From NCBI GenBank assembly GCA_012034595.1, contig JAAUPE010000010.1, positions 1 to 64,000 of the forward strand: a stretch of 64,000 nucleotides of DNA, written 5' to 3'. The notes under the pieces were generated by a model, which was not told the origin of the DNA, searched no databases, and saw only the letters and a program-made list of their open reading frames with translations. The position numbers were made by a program, and so were the translations under genes. Positions 18,335 through 27,244 of this stretch are shown here, in pieces. Source of the stretch: Calothrix sp. CSU_2_0 (lineage in GTDB: Bacteria; Cyanobacteriota; Cyanobacteriia; Cyanobacteriales; Nostocaceae). The stretch's first letter is position 1. Each line of letters opens with the position of its first letter.

Positions 18335-18886
18335 TTAATAGTAATTAGTCTTTGAGTAGATGTGATACTAAGTTATTAATTAAAGTCGAATTATTTTGCT
18401 TTAAAATCAAAGCTTACAGAAACTTGTAGCCTCAATTTCCGAACTCAGTCTCATGTTAATACTGCTCGGCAATGGTTACAAGCTTATTTACATTACTTTC
18501 CGCCTGATGTCAAAATAAGCACCTCATACTTTAATATATTTTGTTTAAAGATTTATCATAATTTTATTAAAATCCAATTGAATAAAACTAAAATCCAACA
18601 ATCTCTTGAGTAATCAAAATTAAGAATTTAGTAGTTAGGAGCCAAAGTTATTGATCGATAATAGTCATATAAAATTAGAAATATATCGTCATTACAAGGA
18701 TTTCGGGTCATGACAAAGTATAAATATTTTTGCTTACTCACTTAATTTGCAACAAGTAGACAGGTTGAGTATATATAACTAAAAAATTGTTTAATATTAG
18801 TTTAATCTTGAAAGAATAGTCGGTTGAGTTATTGTAGTGGTCTGATGATGGAATGTTTATTGTTTAAATTGAGTTTTAATTAATTT
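18335..18886. other. gene-poor region with an open-frame remnant
   Basis: About 550 bp. The plus strand is open from 18380 to 18613 (77 codons), but it has no ATG or GTG and only a late TTG. A central part reads HVNTARQWLQAYLHYFPPDV, which looks protein-like but is not one I recognise. It may be the decayed end of a gene. The rest is AT-rich, with presumably the promoter of the TPR gene. Confidence 0.4.
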
Positions 18887-19750
18887 ATGAAATTTAAGTT
18901 ATTGAAAAAGCAATTTGTCAAAGAGCAATTTGTAAAAACAAATAAAACAAACATCACAATAGTTGCACTGATTATTTTTACAGAAATTATACTTGTTTCT
19001 TGCAGCCAAAAAAATGATGTTTTAGTCACAGAAATAGGTGTAAATCCCCCCAAACAACCTGCGATCGCAAAACCAACAAAACCCACAGACTTCTTCATTC
19101 AAGGACAACAAAAACAAAGCAAAGGAGATTTACGCGGTGCGATCGCAGCTTATAATCGAGCCATACAGCTAAATCCCAACTACGGAGCAGCATATAACAG
19201 TCGCGGTTTAGCCAAATTTGACATGGGAGATAAACAAAGTGCGATCGCAGACTACAATCAAGCCATAAAAATCAATCCCAACGATGCCCAAGCATACAAC
19301 AATCTAGGTAACGCCAAAGCCGCACAAGGCGATATCAACGGCGCAGTATCAGACTACAATCAAGCAATAACATTATCCCCCAAATACGCCGACGCTTACA
19401 ACAACCGAGGCAATGCTCGCGCTTCACAAGGGGATAGAAACGGTGCTTTAGCAGACTACAATCAAGCCATTCAACTCAACTCAAATTACGCTGTAGCCTA
19501 CAATAATCGAGGAAATGCCCGCGCAGCACAAGGAGATACAAATGGTGCTGTTGCTGACTACGACGAAGCCATTCGCATCAATTCCAACTTCGCAGCAGCA
19601 TACAATAATCGAGGAAATGCCCGTGCAGCACTAGGAAGCAAAGAAGCGGCAATTTCTGACTTACAAAGAGCCGCAGATTTATTTAAACAACAAAATAATA
19701 CCGACTTGTATCAACAAGCTGTAAATACTTTGAATGAACTGAAAAAATAG
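18887..19750 (+). CDS. TPR-repeat lipoprotein
   Basis: 287 aa. A long N-terminal segment ends in a lipobox (IILVSC, Cys about residue 39). Five to six tandem 34-residue TPR units follow from about residue 66, each with the A-Y-N-x-R-G pattern and the D-Y-N-Q-A-I motif. TPR units are protein-binding scaffolds. The central repeats are nearly identical at the DNA level (for example around 19500 and 19600), suggesting recent unit duplication and possible copy-number change. It should sit at the outer face of a membrane. No partner gene is visible. Confidence 0.9.
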   Translation: MKFKLLKKQFVKEQFVKTNKTNITIVALIIFTEIILVSCSQKNDVLVTEIGVNPPKQPAIAKPTKPTDFFIQGQQKQSKGDLRGAIAAYNRAIQLNPNYGAAYNSRGLAKFDMGDKQSAIADYNQAIKINPNDAQAYNNLGNAKAAQGDINGAVSDYNQAITLSPKYADAYNNRGNARASQGDRNGALADYNQAIQLNSNYAVAYNNRGNARAAQGDTNGAVADYDEAIRINSNFAAAYNNRGNARAALGSKEAAISDLQRAADLFKQQNNTDLYQQAVNTLNELKK

Positions 19751-19764
19751 CTTATTTGGATTTT

Positions 19765-19815
19765 GGATACGTTCGCTACCCTGTGGAAAGCCACTCTGGG
19801 AGTGTCTACGCTCAT
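19765..19815. repeat. intergenic palindromic repeat fragment
   Basis: The stretch contains CGCTACCCTGTGGAAAGCCA and CTCTGGGAGTGTCTACGCTC. It has the composition of the short palindromic repeats scattered in Nostocales genomes and is unlike the AT-rich flanks. It carries no frame and lies upstream of the riboswitch promoter. Confidence 0.4.
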
Positions 19816-19865
19816 TACAAGCTTTAGATTTTGGATTTTAGATTAATATTGAGTTTCGCGATCGC

Positions 19866-19894
19866 TTTACTCGGACTTTAGATATATGTATAAT
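19866..19894 (+). promoter_or_regulatory. sigma-70-type promoter for the riboswitch transcript
   Basis: TTTACT at 19866-19871 and a perfect TATAAT at 19889-19894 are 17 bp apart. Transcription would start near 19901, a few bases before the aptamer, which fits a leader RNA. Confidence 0.7.
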
Positions 19895-19906
19895 GATTGA
19901 TATAAA

Positions 19907-20084
19907 TGAAGGGGAGTAGCTACTGACAAAGTTAGAACTATCTAATGTTTTGTCAGTTCATTTGAATCAACATGCTGGTGATGAACCTGGTTCAGATGGC
20001 AGAATCTATAGTTAGTAGTCAAACAAAATGACTAATAGAAATTAACTATTAACTAATTAAAAATAATTGCAAGCGAGACCTTCA
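19907..20084 (+). ncRNA. yybP-ykoY manganese riboswitch aptamer
   Basis: The two invariant parts of this Mn2+-sensing RNA are present: GGGGAGTAGC at 19911-19920, and GCAAGCGAGACC at 20069-20080. The outer stem P1 forms between TGAAGG (19907-19912) and CCTTCA (20079-20084). Between them lie two variable hairpin arms, including an ACTGACAAA / TTTGTCAGT stem (19922-19955). It lies upstream of a TMEM165/GDT1 transporter, the classic partner of this riboswitch class. The aptamer is about 178 nt, on the long side because of the variable arms. Confidence 0.9.
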
Positions 20085-20132
20085 CTAAGTTCACACATAT
20101 GTAAATGTGTAGAGCTTGGTGAGGTCTTTGTT
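20077..20132 (+). terminator. riboswitch expression platform (intrinsic terminator)
   Basis: AGACCTTCACTAAG (20076-20089) can pair with CTTGGTGAGGTCT (20115-20127), followed by a T-rich tail TTTGTT. The inner part has a second short stem, ACACAT / ATGTGT. The 5' arm overlaps the GAGACC and P1 strand of the aptamer, so aptamer and terminator exclude each other. Mn2+ binding would then turn the transporter on. Confidence 0.8.
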
Positions 20133-20187
20133 AAATTAACCCAACTTAGATTCATCAAGCTTTACACACCGCAAAATTAACGGGAGC

Positions 20188-20811
20188 TTGAGAGTGCTAA
20201 CAGCTTTTACTGCTGGGTTAACGGTGATTACAGCAACAGAATTACTCGATAAAACATTCTTTATTGCTATGTATTTAGCAATGAAACATTCACGGTGGTT
20301 GATATTTAGTGCGGCCACATCAGCTTTAGCCGCAATGACAATACTATCGGTTGGTTTGGGGCAATTCGCATCATTCTTGCCCAAAAATACCGTACATCAT
20401 TTAGAAATTGCTTTATTTTTAGGCTTTGGTTTAAAATTAATTTACGATGCCTATAAAATGCCAGTCGTAAATAATTGCGATCGCGTTCTTGAAGAAGCTG
20501 AGGAACTCGTAAGCAAAGCTGAAGAACAAATCGTAGCTAAAACCACCTGGGCAATTTGGCTAGAAGGATTTTTATTAACATTTGTTGCTGAGTGGGGTGA
20601 TAGAACCCAACTAGCAACGATATCACTTGCGATTGACAAAAACCCGTTTGGAGTCACCGCAGGAGCAGTTTTAGGACATGCAATTTGTACTTTGATTGCC
20701 GTTACTTGTGGCAAAATGCTTTGCGGACGCATTACAGAACGTCAATTAACTTTTATCGGTGGAGCATTATTTATACTGTTTGGGATTTTGGCAGTATTTG
20801 AGAAAAACTAA
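20188..20811 (+). CDS. TMEM165/GDT1 family manganese transporter (Mnx-like)
   Basis: 207 aa, about six membrane helices in two related halves joined by an acidic linker (EEAEELVSKAEEQ). Each half should carry an E-x-G-D-(K/R)-(S/T) metal motif. The second is perfect (EWGDRTQ); the first reads ELLDKT, with Leu in place of Gly. The cyanobacterial homologue Mnx moves Mn2+ out of the cytoplasm; this and the manganese riboswitch in front agree. Start is TTG 20188 or GTG 20194, behind GGGAG; no ATG is available between the last in-frame stop and the conserved domain. Confidence 0.92.
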   Translation: MRVLTAFTAGLTVITATELLDKTFFIAMYLAMKHSRWLIFSAATSALAAMTILSVGLGQFASFLPKNTVHHLEIALFLGFGLKLIYDAYKMPVVNNCDRVLEEAEELVSKAEEQIVAKTTWAIWLEGFLLTFVAEWGDRTQLATISLAIDKNPFGVTAGAVLGHAICTLIAVTCGKMLCGRITERQLTFIGGALFILFGILAVFEKN

Positions 20812-20832
20812 ACGATTTTGGATTGAACCCGT

Positions 20833-20855
20833 AGGGGCAAACAACTGTTTGCCCT
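20833..20855. repeat. dispersed near-palindrome AGGGGCAAAC-NN-CTGTTTGCCCT
   Basis: The near-perfect palindrome at 20833-20855 follows the transporter stop and may terminate it. The same unit occurs at 42768-42790, followed by a tandem second copy. It is a dispersed intergenic repeat. Confidence 0.7.
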
Positions 20856-20891
20856 AATTATTTGCCCACAAACGATTGTTTTCCTAGCATC

Positions 20892-20922
20892 TCTCCAAAC
20901 CTCACCACAATTCCAGCAATTT
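20892..20922. repeat. 31-bp dispersed repeat, copy 1
   Basis: TCTCCAAACCTCACCACAAT and the following ATTCCAGCAATTT match 22283-22313 with two or three mismatches. Both copies lie close to a HIP1 octamer followed by ACTTC. It is non-coding. Confidence 0.65.
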
Positions 20923-21000
20923 TATTGAAACACCTTGTTAGGTAAGCAAATTAAATAAGCGATCGCACTTCTTCAATTACAACAAAAGCGTAAAATATCA

Positions 21001-21029
21001 TTGACAAAATATGCTAAAACTAGCATATT
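21001..21029 (+). promoter_or_regulatory. promoter with palindromic operator of the HigBA-like module
   Basis: TTGACA (21001-21006) and CATATT (21024-21029) are 17 bp apart. Overlapping the spacer and -10 is a perfect 9-bp inverted repeat, AATATGCTA (21008-21016) and TAGCATATT (21021-21029), with a 4-nt centre. This is the expected autorepressor site for the HTH antitoxin. Confidence 0.75.
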
Positions 21030-21035
21030 AAAAGC

Positions 21036-21401
21036 ATGAGTAATTTGTTGAAACCAGTCGAATGGGTTGGAAGCTCACTTGATGACTTGGAAGAGTTTCC
21101 AGAAGAAGTACAGCAGGTGATGGGTTATGCTCTGTACCTGGCTCAATGTGGTGATAAACACGACTCAGCAAAACCACTCAAAGGATTTAAGGGAGCAGGA
21201 GTCTTAGAAATCGTCGAAGATTTTGATAGTGATACCTACAGAGCAGTCTATACAGTTAAATTAGCAGATATAGTTTACGTTTTACATGCTTTTCAGAAGA
21301 AGTCAAAACATGGTATTTCTACACCAAAACAAGATATTGAATTAATCGAAGCAAGATTAAAACGGGCAAAAGAACATTACGCACAAAACTACAAAAAGTA
21401 G
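21036..21401 (+). CDS. RelE/HigB-like toxin (phage-derived Gp49-like family)
   Basis: 121 aa. The core KPLKGFKGAGVLEIVEDFDS, then TYRAVYTVKLADIVYVLHAFQKKSKHG, is typical of the Gp49-like HigB family, mRNA interferases of type II toxin-antitoxin modules. Toxin comes before antitoxin, as in higBA. The antitoxin starts 17 bp downstream. The basic C-terminus fits RNA binding. Confidence 0.88.
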   Translation: MSNLLKPVEWVGSSLDDLEEFPEEVQQVMGYALYLAQCGDKHDSAKPLKGFKGAGVLEIVEDFDSDTYRAVYTVKLADIVYVLHAFQKKSKHGISTPKQDIELIEARLKRAKEHYAQNYKK

Positions 21402-21418
21402 ATAATCAGGATAATTAT

Positions 21419-21745
21419 ATGACTGAAGAAATAAATGTTCAGAAAAGTAGCGGAAATGTATTTACCGATCTAGGTTTAGCCAACCCAGATGAACTACTTG
21501 TGAAAGCAGAATTAGCACGTCAAATTGGTACAATAATCACTCAACGAAATATCACTCAAATTGAAGCTGCACAATTATTAGGAATTGACCAACCTAAAAT
21601 TTCATCCCTCATGAAAGGTAAACTATCAGGTTTTTCAACAGAACGACTTTTTCGTTTTCTGAATGCTTTGGGTTGCGATGTAGAAATTACAGTGAAGAAT
21701 AAACAATCTAATTATGAGGCTAAAACAAAGGTTTGTATTGATTAA
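21419..21745 (+). CDS. XRE-type HTH antitoxin (HigA-like)
   Basis: 108 aa. An XRE helix-turn-helix spans about residues 45-95: ITQIEAAQLLGIDQPKISSLMKGKLSGFSTERL. The N-terminal part probably contacts the toxin. It should neutralise the protein encoded just upstream and repress the operon through the 21008-21029 palindrome. Confidence 0.88.
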   Translation: MTEEINVQKSSGNVFTDLGLANPDELLVKAELARQIGTIITQRNITQIEAAQLLGIDQPKISSLMKGKLSGFSTERLFRFLNALGCDVEITVKNKQSNYEAKTKVCID

Positions 21746-21780
21746 AATTGTACTCGCGAGGTTTTTACCAGAGATTGATT

Positions 21781-21984
21781 TCATACCGCAATCTCGACAA
21801 TTTGAGCATTTGATTCTATTTTGTGACTACTATTTGCGACTTCTAACCATCCTTCTATAGCATCTTTCAAATTAATTAATACCTCTTCCATCGTCTCACC
21901 CTCAGTAATACAACCGGGGAGCGCTGGAACTTCAGCCCAATAACCACCTTCTTCTGCTGGATGAATAATTGCTTTTATTTTCAT
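21781..21984 (-). CDS. HicB-family antitoxin-like protein, apparently orphan
   Basis: 67 aa with the HicB/UPF0150 pattern: EEGGYWAEVPALPGCITEGETMEEVLINLKDAIEGWLEVA. HicB normally pairs with HicA, a small double-stranded-RNA-binding toxin. I find no HicA frame on either side. Orphan HicB copies are common in cyanobacteria. It is convergent with the HigA-like gene, 35 bp apart. Confidence 0.85.
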   Translation of the reverse strand: MKIKAIIHPAEEGGYWAEVPALPGCITEGETMEEVLINLKDAIEGWLEVANSSHKIESNAQIVEIAV

Positions 21985-22404
21985 CGACTTCTATTTTCGT
22001 TTACTCATACTCAATTATGCTAACACTCGAAGTATGTGGAAAACTTCAAATTCATCATAATTCAAATAACACTAATCGAGCATGATGTTTATACTTTTAC
22101 AAATACGATTTTGCGAACATGACTTCCAAAGGTAGTCACCTTCGATTTCTGCGGGTAGATACATAGAGTAAAGCTTATCGTGCTTTCTTAATGGCTTTCT
22201 GTAAGTAAGTAGGAGCGATGGTGCAAGGTATCCGCTTTACAGCGATGTTCCTGAAGGGAACCGCGCAAAGCGCGATCGCACTTCTCCAAACTTCACTACA
22301 ATTCCAGCAATTTCGGGAAAATGCGATACTATCACAGGTGCGATCGCACTTCTTCAAACCACTGCTTTTTAAAAACTGCCATATTCTAGCTAAAATTTAT
22401 CAAG
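21985..22404. other. gene-free, repeat-rich region
   Basis: About 420 bp between HicB and ruvC. The right half is made of palindromic pieces, for example GGTTCCC/GGGAACC-type arms around 22250 and CGCGCAAAGCGCG near 22261. It also has two HIP1 octamers and the second copy of the 31-bp repeat (22283-22313). Open frames through it are built from the repeats and have no family features. Confidence 0.55.
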
Positions 22405-22896
22405 CTAAATTTGATACCATGCTGTCAAAGCTACAGCCAAACCATCAGCAGCATCATCAGGTTTAGGTATTTCATCTAAGTTTAGTTCCCGTGCTACTGC
22501 TTCTTGAACTTCAATTTTTTCTGCATTCCCATACCCAGTCAAAGCTTGTTTGATTTGAGCGGGTGTAAACTCAACATACGGAAGTTTGTGCTGGGCAAGT
22601 ACCAACATGATGACACCTCGCGCTTGAGCGATTAATATGGTATTTCCCATTCGATAAAAAAACAGTTTTTCGATTGCGACTAAATCGGGTTTTATCTCTC
22701 CAATTAGGGTGTGTAAATCATCAAATAAAGTACATAATCGCGTTCCCATTTCCTCTTTTGCTGACGTAACGATCGCACCATAATCTACCATCTGTACTGG
22801 TGTATTCTGCAAGCTGTTTTGGTTCTGCGTACAGTTAATCGCACCAAACCCTAAAATGGCAAATCCTGGATCGATCCCTAAAATACACTTCGACAT
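22405..22896 (-). CDS. ruvC: crossover junction endodeoxyribonuclease RuvC
   Basis: 163 aa, the usual length. It resolves Holliday junctions in recombination, cutting symmetrically as a dimer. The acidic active site is visible: Asp9 in [13 protein letters not shown], Glu in VAIEKLFF, and the Asp pair of [13 protein letters not shown]. It stands alone here, without ruvA or ruvB. Confidence 0.96.
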   Translation of the reverse strand: MSKCILGIDPGFAILGFGAINCTQNQNSLQNTPVQMVDYGAIVTSAKEEMGTRLCTLFDDLHTLIGEIKPDLVAIEKLFFYRMGNTILIAQARGVIMLVLAQHKLPYVEFTPAQIKQALTGYGNAEKIEVQEAVARELNLDEIPKPDDAADGLAVALTAWYQI

Positions 22897-23080
22897 ATAC
22901 TTTTTATTTATTTGAATTTACAGAGACAAATTAATTATCATTAGTAAGATTGGCAACTTAAATTACCAGTTTTTGGTCTAATCCAATGGGGAAATGTAAT
23001 AATTCCACACTTGGGGTTTCAAACTGGTAGTGTACATTTTCTGTTAATCATTGTTTAGACCACTGCTAAAAAATGCTGGT

Positions 23081-24442
23081 ATGTCAATTGGTTTTATTAA
23101 ACAAGCTCTTAATAGTCTGCAACGGCAGTCTCGTCGTCACACTCCCCACCGTGTTAGTCAGTGGTTCAAATGGTTGTCCCCTGGTCTTTCGATCAAACGC
23201 TGGCTACTAATTAGTGTCGGAGGTGTGCTGCTTGGCTGTTTGGGATTGGCGATTTGGATTCGACTAACGCCAATTTTTTGGGCAATTGAGTTAATTAGAA
23301 ATTTTCTGAGCACAATCACCGATATTGTACCCTACTACATTAGCGGTCCTTTTGTAATGCTATTTGGTTTGTTGTTACTCGTTTGGGGACAAACCCGCAC
23401 CGTCAGTTCGATTACTGAGGTCATTCGTCCGAATGCTGATGAGGAACTCGTTGATGTGTTGCTGGCACATCGTCGCTTGTACCGGGGACCAAAAATAGTT
23501 GTAATTGGTGGGGGAACTGGTCTTTCTAACCTGTTGCGGGGTTTGAAGAGTTACAGCGCTAATATTACAGCTATTGTCACTGTAGCTGATGATGGTGGCT
23601 CTTCTGGAAGGTTACGGCAAGAATTTGGGGTGTTACCACCGGGGGATATTCGTAACTGTTTGGCAGCGTTAGCGGATGAGGAAAAGTTATTAACAGAATT
23701 ATTTCAATACCGCTTTAGCGTTGGTGATGGTTTGAGCGGTCATAGTTTTGGTAATTTATTTTTAACTGCTTTAAGTGAAATTACTGGAGATTTAGAAAGG
23801 GCGGTGGCTGCCAGTTCTAAGGTATTGGCGATTCGCGGACAGGTTTTACCCGCAACCCTAAGTGATGTAAGGCTTTGGGCTAAGTTAGCTGATGGTCGGC
23901 GAATTGAGGGTGAGTCAAGTATTTCCAAGGCTGAAGGTAGTATTGTTGACCTGGGCTGTACTCCTGCGAATCCTCCAGCTTTACCAGCAGCAATCAAGGC
24001 AATCCAGGAAGCTGACTATATTATTATGGGACCGGGAAGCCTTTATACTAGTGTGATTCCCAACTTGTTAGTACCGGAAATTGCCGATGCGATCGCAGCA
24101 ACAGACGCTCCTCGTATTTATGTTTGCAATATCATGACACAACCGGGGGAAACTCAGGGTTATTCGGTAGCGGAGCATATTCTGGCAATAGATAAAGTCT
24201 GCGGTAGACGTTTATTTAATGCGGTGTTGGTTCACAAGAAATCCCCTTCTGCTCGTGCGCTAATTCGCTATTCTCAAAGTAATTCCCATCCGGTTTTTTT
24301 AGATCGAGAAGATGTCACAAAGCTGGGAAGACGAATTGTTTTGGCAAATGTCATGCATGAGGATGAAAATGGATGTGTGAAGCATGACTCTGAAAGGTTA
24401 GCAAAGGTGCTATTTCGTTGGTATACGGGAGCTAAGGTTTAG
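23081..24442 (+). CDS. yvcK: YvcK/CofD-like protein (UPF0052)
   Basis: About 453 aa. Two hydrophobic segments near the N-terminus precede the YvcK domain, which begins [18 protein letters not shown] and continues with [14 protein letters not shown] and [13 protein letters not shown]. YvcK proteins bind UDP-sugars and, in Bacillus, are needed for growth on gluconeogenic carbon and for cell-wall homeostasis. The N-terminal membrane anchor is common in cyanobacterial members. The frame extends to TTG 23051; ATG 23081 is preferred. Confidence 0.9.
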   Translation: MSIGFIKQALNSLQRQSRRHTPHRVSQWFKWLSPGLSIKRWLLISVGGVLLGCLGLAIWIRLTPIFWAIELIRNFLSTITDIVPYYISGPFVMLFGLLLLVWGQTRTVSSITEVIRPNADEELVDVLLAHRRLYRGPKIVVIGGGTGLSNLLRGLKSYSANITAIVTVADDGGSSGRLRQEFGVLPPGDIRNCLAALADEEKLLTELFQYRFSVGDGLSGHSFGNLFLTALSEITGDLERAVAASSKVLAIRGQVLPATLSDVRLWAKLADGRRIEGESSISKAEGSIVDLGCTPANPPALPAAIKAIQEADYIIMGPGSLYTSVIPNLLVPEIADAIAATDAPRIYVCNIMTQPGETQGYSVAEHILAIDKVCGRRLFNAVLVHKKSPSARALIRYSQSNSHPVFLDREDVTKLGRRIVLANVMHEDENGCVKHDSERLAKVLFRWYTGAKV

Positions 24443-24445
24443 AGA

Positions 24446-24480
24446 ATATCCCCGACTTTTTTGGCAGAGGTTGGGGATAT
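24446..24480 (+). terminator. terminator hairpin of yvcK, copy of a repeat
   Basis: ATATCCCC (24446-24453) and GGGGATAT (24473-24480) form an 8-bp stem, then TTTAG. A near-copy, including the CAGA...GGGGATATTTAG part, occurs at 37739-37771, so this is a mobile or duplicated terminator-like unit. The rest of the 320-bp gap to 24764 is AT-rich with no gene. Confidence 0.65.
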
Positions 24481-24763
24481 TTAGTCCGTAGTTTTTCAGT
24501 TGGCAGATAGGATTGTGGTGTAATTTTAGTTATATTTCCGGAATACCAATTTAATTTTTGGTATTCATCTTTTGTTGTCTTCAGTAAGGGGTAGGGTTAC
24601 GTAGATTTTAAGTAGTATTTGCACTGATGCAATATTTTTTACAAATGCGTTATTTTACATGTAATTAAGATTTTAATTGAAAATTGTAATTTAGCCTTTA
24701 GATTTAAAATAGAAATGACTATGACTATTTCATTATCACATTATCAAAGGTAGGGTTAACAAG

Positions 24764-25093
24764 ATGAAGTCTCCAGAGGAACGGGAACAAGATTTACAAC
24801 GTCTTGAAAGAGAACTTCGGCAAAAAGAAACTGAACTAAGATTACGAGAGTTAGATACCGAAGTCAATCAAGAATCAGTTAAGTTGTACAAAACTACAAA
24901 AGTAAAAGACCAGGTAAAAAATCAAGAGAAGGGGCAATTATGGAAAGGTAAAGCACTTCTTGGTCTGAAGCTGTTTGGACTTGGAGTTGTCGCATTAATT
25001 GCAGTTAGAGTTGCATCAGTTTTTGCGAATGTCTTCATTGTAGTAGCTCTGGCATTTGCTGGCTACAAGCTATTTTTGGAAAAGAAAAAGTAA
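24764..25093 (+). CDS. coiled-coil membrane protein preceding dynamin
   Basis: 109 aa. Residues 1-45 form a highly charged coiled coil (REQDLQRLERELRQKETELR); about 65-105 form two adjacent hydrophobic helices (LGLKLFGLGVVALIAVRVAS and VFIVVALAFAGYKLFL). A good Shine-Dalgarno (AAAGGTAGGG) precedes the ATG. It lies 29 bp upstream of the first dynamin gene, so they are almost surely one operon. I do not recognise a named family. A membrane anchor or regulator for the dynamin is an inference from position and architecture. Confidence 0.75.
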   Translation: MKSPEEREQDLQRLERELRQKETELRLRELDTEVNQESVKLYKTTKVKDQVKNQEKGQLWKGKALLGLKLFGLGVVALIAVRVASVFANVFIVVALAFAGYKLFLEKKK

Positions 25094-25122
25094 TATCTAG
25101 AAAATAATTAGGAATTAAGTGC

Positions 25123-27204
25123 ATGGCAGGTAAGTTTGAAACTGATACTTTTATCAATGATTTAGAACGTGTTGTTCAAGTTCGTGCTGAAGTTTCAGCA
25201 TCGCTCAATCAGATTGCTGATACTATTAATGAAGCTGAAATAATTGGTGAAAGTAATTCGGGTAAACTCAGTTTAGAACGCGATATTGAAGATATGCGTG
25301 TCGCTAGTAAAAACCTCCGAAGTGGAGTCTTCCGCTTGATGGTTTTGGGCGATATGAAGCGGGGTAAAAGCACATTTTTGAATGCGTTAATTGGGGAGAA
25401 AATTTTACCTAGCGATGTTAATCCTTGTACTGCACTTTTAACTGTCTTGCGGTACGGTTCGCAGAAGAAAGTTACAGTCTACTTTAACGATGATAAACCA
25501 CCGCAAGATATGGGGTTTGATGAATTTAAACATAAGTATACTATCGACCCTGCGGAAGCAAAAAGGTTAGAGCAAGATAATAAACAAGCATTTCCTAATG
25601 TTAGTCATGCAATAGTGGAATATCCCTTACCTTTATTAGAAAAAGGGATTGAAATTGTTGATAGTCCAGGTTTGAATGACACGGAAGCTCGGAATGAATT
25701 GTCGCTAGGTTATATTAATAATTGTCATGCGATTTTATTTGTGTTGCGTGCTTCCCAACCCTGTACTTTAGGTGAGAGAAGATATTTAGAAAATTACATC
25801 AAAGGTCGTGGTTTATCGGTATTCTTTTTAGTTAATGCTTGGGATCAAGTCAAAGAAGCATTAATCGATCCTGATGATGAAGAGGAATTGCGGGAATCTG
25901 AAGGACGTTTGCGGCAAGTATTCCAAGCAAATCTGGCAGAATACTGTCTTGTTGATGGTCAAGATATATACAACGAACGAGTATTTGAACTTTCGTCGAT
26001 TCAAGCACTTCGCAAACGCTTAAAAAATCCCCAAGCAGATTTGGAAGGAACGGGTTTCCCCGAATTTATGGGAGCATTGAACATTTTTCTGACTAGAGAG
26101 CGTGCAGTAGCGGAATTACGGCAAGTACGAACCTTAGCACGTCAAGCAGGGAACAATACCCATGAAGCGGTTCAAAGACGCATACCTCTGTTAGAAAAGG
26201 GAGTAGAGGAATTGCGATCGCGGATCGATTCAGTTGAACCTGAGTTTAATCAGCTTACTAGTATTCGCGACCAATTTAAAACTGAAATTCTGCAAACACG
26301 GGACAATCAAGCACATACAATATCTGATTCTTTCCGCAATTATGTATTAAAGTTGGATGACACTTTTGAAACAGATTTTCTCCGCTATCAACCGGAGTTA
26401 AATGTATTTGATTTTCTTAGTAGTGGCAAACGGGAAGCATTTAATACGGCACTGCAAAAAGCATTTGAACAGTACATTGGTGATAAGTTTGCTGCTTGGA
26501 GTTTGACGGCAGAAAAAGATATTAATACTGCATTTGCACAACTTTCCAAAAGTGCTGCGAAATACGGTCAATCATACAATCAAATTACTAATCAAATCAC
26601 TGAAAAATTAACAGGTGAAAAGCTTCGGGTTCATCCCCATGTATCATCTGAAGAGGATAATGCACCTAGTTGGGCAAAATGGGCAATGGGTTTGTTGTCT
26701 TTGTCTAGGGGAAATCTGGCAGGTTTTGCAATGGCAGGGGCAGGTTTTGATTGGAAGAATATCTTATTAAATTACTTTACTGTGCTGGGAGTTGGTGGTC
26801 TAATTTCAGCAGTTACAGGTATTTTTCTTGGTCCAATTGGATTTGCTTTGCTGGGTTTAGGTGTGGGTATGTTGCAAGCTGACCAAGCTAGGAAAGAGTT
26901 AGTTAAAACGGCTAAAAAAGAATTAGTTAAGTATCTTCCTAAGGTTGCCAATGAGCAATCTAAAACTGTTTATGATGCTGTCAAAGAGTGTTTTGACGCT
27001 TATGAACGGGAAGTTAGTCTCAGAATTAATGATGATATCCAATCGCGTAAATCTGAATTGGATAATTTGCTGAAGCAGAAAGAAAATCGCGAAGTTAATC
27101 GTGAAAGTGAATTAAAGCGTTTAAGTAAGTTAGAGGATGATGTTTTTGGTCAGTTGCAGATAATTGAATCTGCTTACAATAACTTATTAAGTTATTACAG
27201 TTAA
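25123..27204 (+). CDS. bacterial dynamin-like GTPase (BDLP)
   Basis: 693 aa. GTPase motifs are the P-loop GDMKRGKST at 76-84, a switch Thr in NPCTALLTVLRYG, DSPGLND (G3) and VNAWD (G4-like). Long helical stalk segments follow (about 340-500). A hydrophobic paddle-like hairpin lies at about 560-600 (VGGLISAVTGIFLGPIGFAL), then a C-terminal coiled coil. Cyanobacterial BDLP bends and fuses membranes on GTP binding. It is preceded by AGGAA and follows the small membrane protein gene. A second dynamin is 195 bp downstream on the same strand. Confidence 0.92.
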   Translation: MAGKFETDTFINDLERVVQVRAEVSASLNQIADTINEAEIIGESNSGKLSLERDIEDMRVASKNLRSGVFRLMVLGDMKRGKSTFLNALIGEKILPSDVNPCTALLTVLRYGSQKKVTVYFNDDKPPQDMGFDEFKHKYTIDPAEAKRLEQDNKQAFPNVSHAIVEYPLPLLEKGIEIVDSPGLNDTEARNELSLGYINNCHAILFVLRASQPCTLGERRYLENYIKGRGLSVFFLVNAWDQVKEALIDPDDEEELRESEGRLRQVFQANLAEYCLVDGQDIYNERVFELSSIQALRKRLKNPQADLEGTGFPEFMGALNIFLTRERAVAELRQVRTLARQAGNNTHEAVQRRIPLLEKGVEELRSRIDSVEPEFNQLTSIRDQFKTEILQTRDNQAHTISDSFRNYVLKLDDTFETDFLRYQPELNVFDFLSSGKREAFNTALQKAFEQYIGDKFAAWSLTAEKDINTAFAQLSKSAAKYGQSYNQITNQITEKLTGEKLRVHPHVSSEEDNAPSWAKWAMGLLSLSRGNLAGFAMAGAGFDWKNILLNYFTVLGVGGLISAVTGIFLGPIGFALLGLGVGMLQADQARKELVKTAKKELVKYLPKVANEQSKTVYDAVKECFDAYEREVSLRINDDIQSRKSELDNLLKQKENREVNRESELKRLSKLEDDVFGQLQIIESAYNNLLSYYS

Positions 27205-27244
27205 TACCTGAAAATCAAATATCAAACCAAGTGAAACAAGAAAC

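Noticed and set aside
18380-18613. 77-codon open stretch as a gene
   Set aside because: No ATG or GTG and no recognisable family; could be a decayed gene end but not callable.
19923-20015. 30-aa open frame with a CTG start behind GGGGAG
   Set aside because: The GGGGAG is the conserved 5' part of the manganese riboswitch and the frame lies fully inside the aptamer; no standard start codon.
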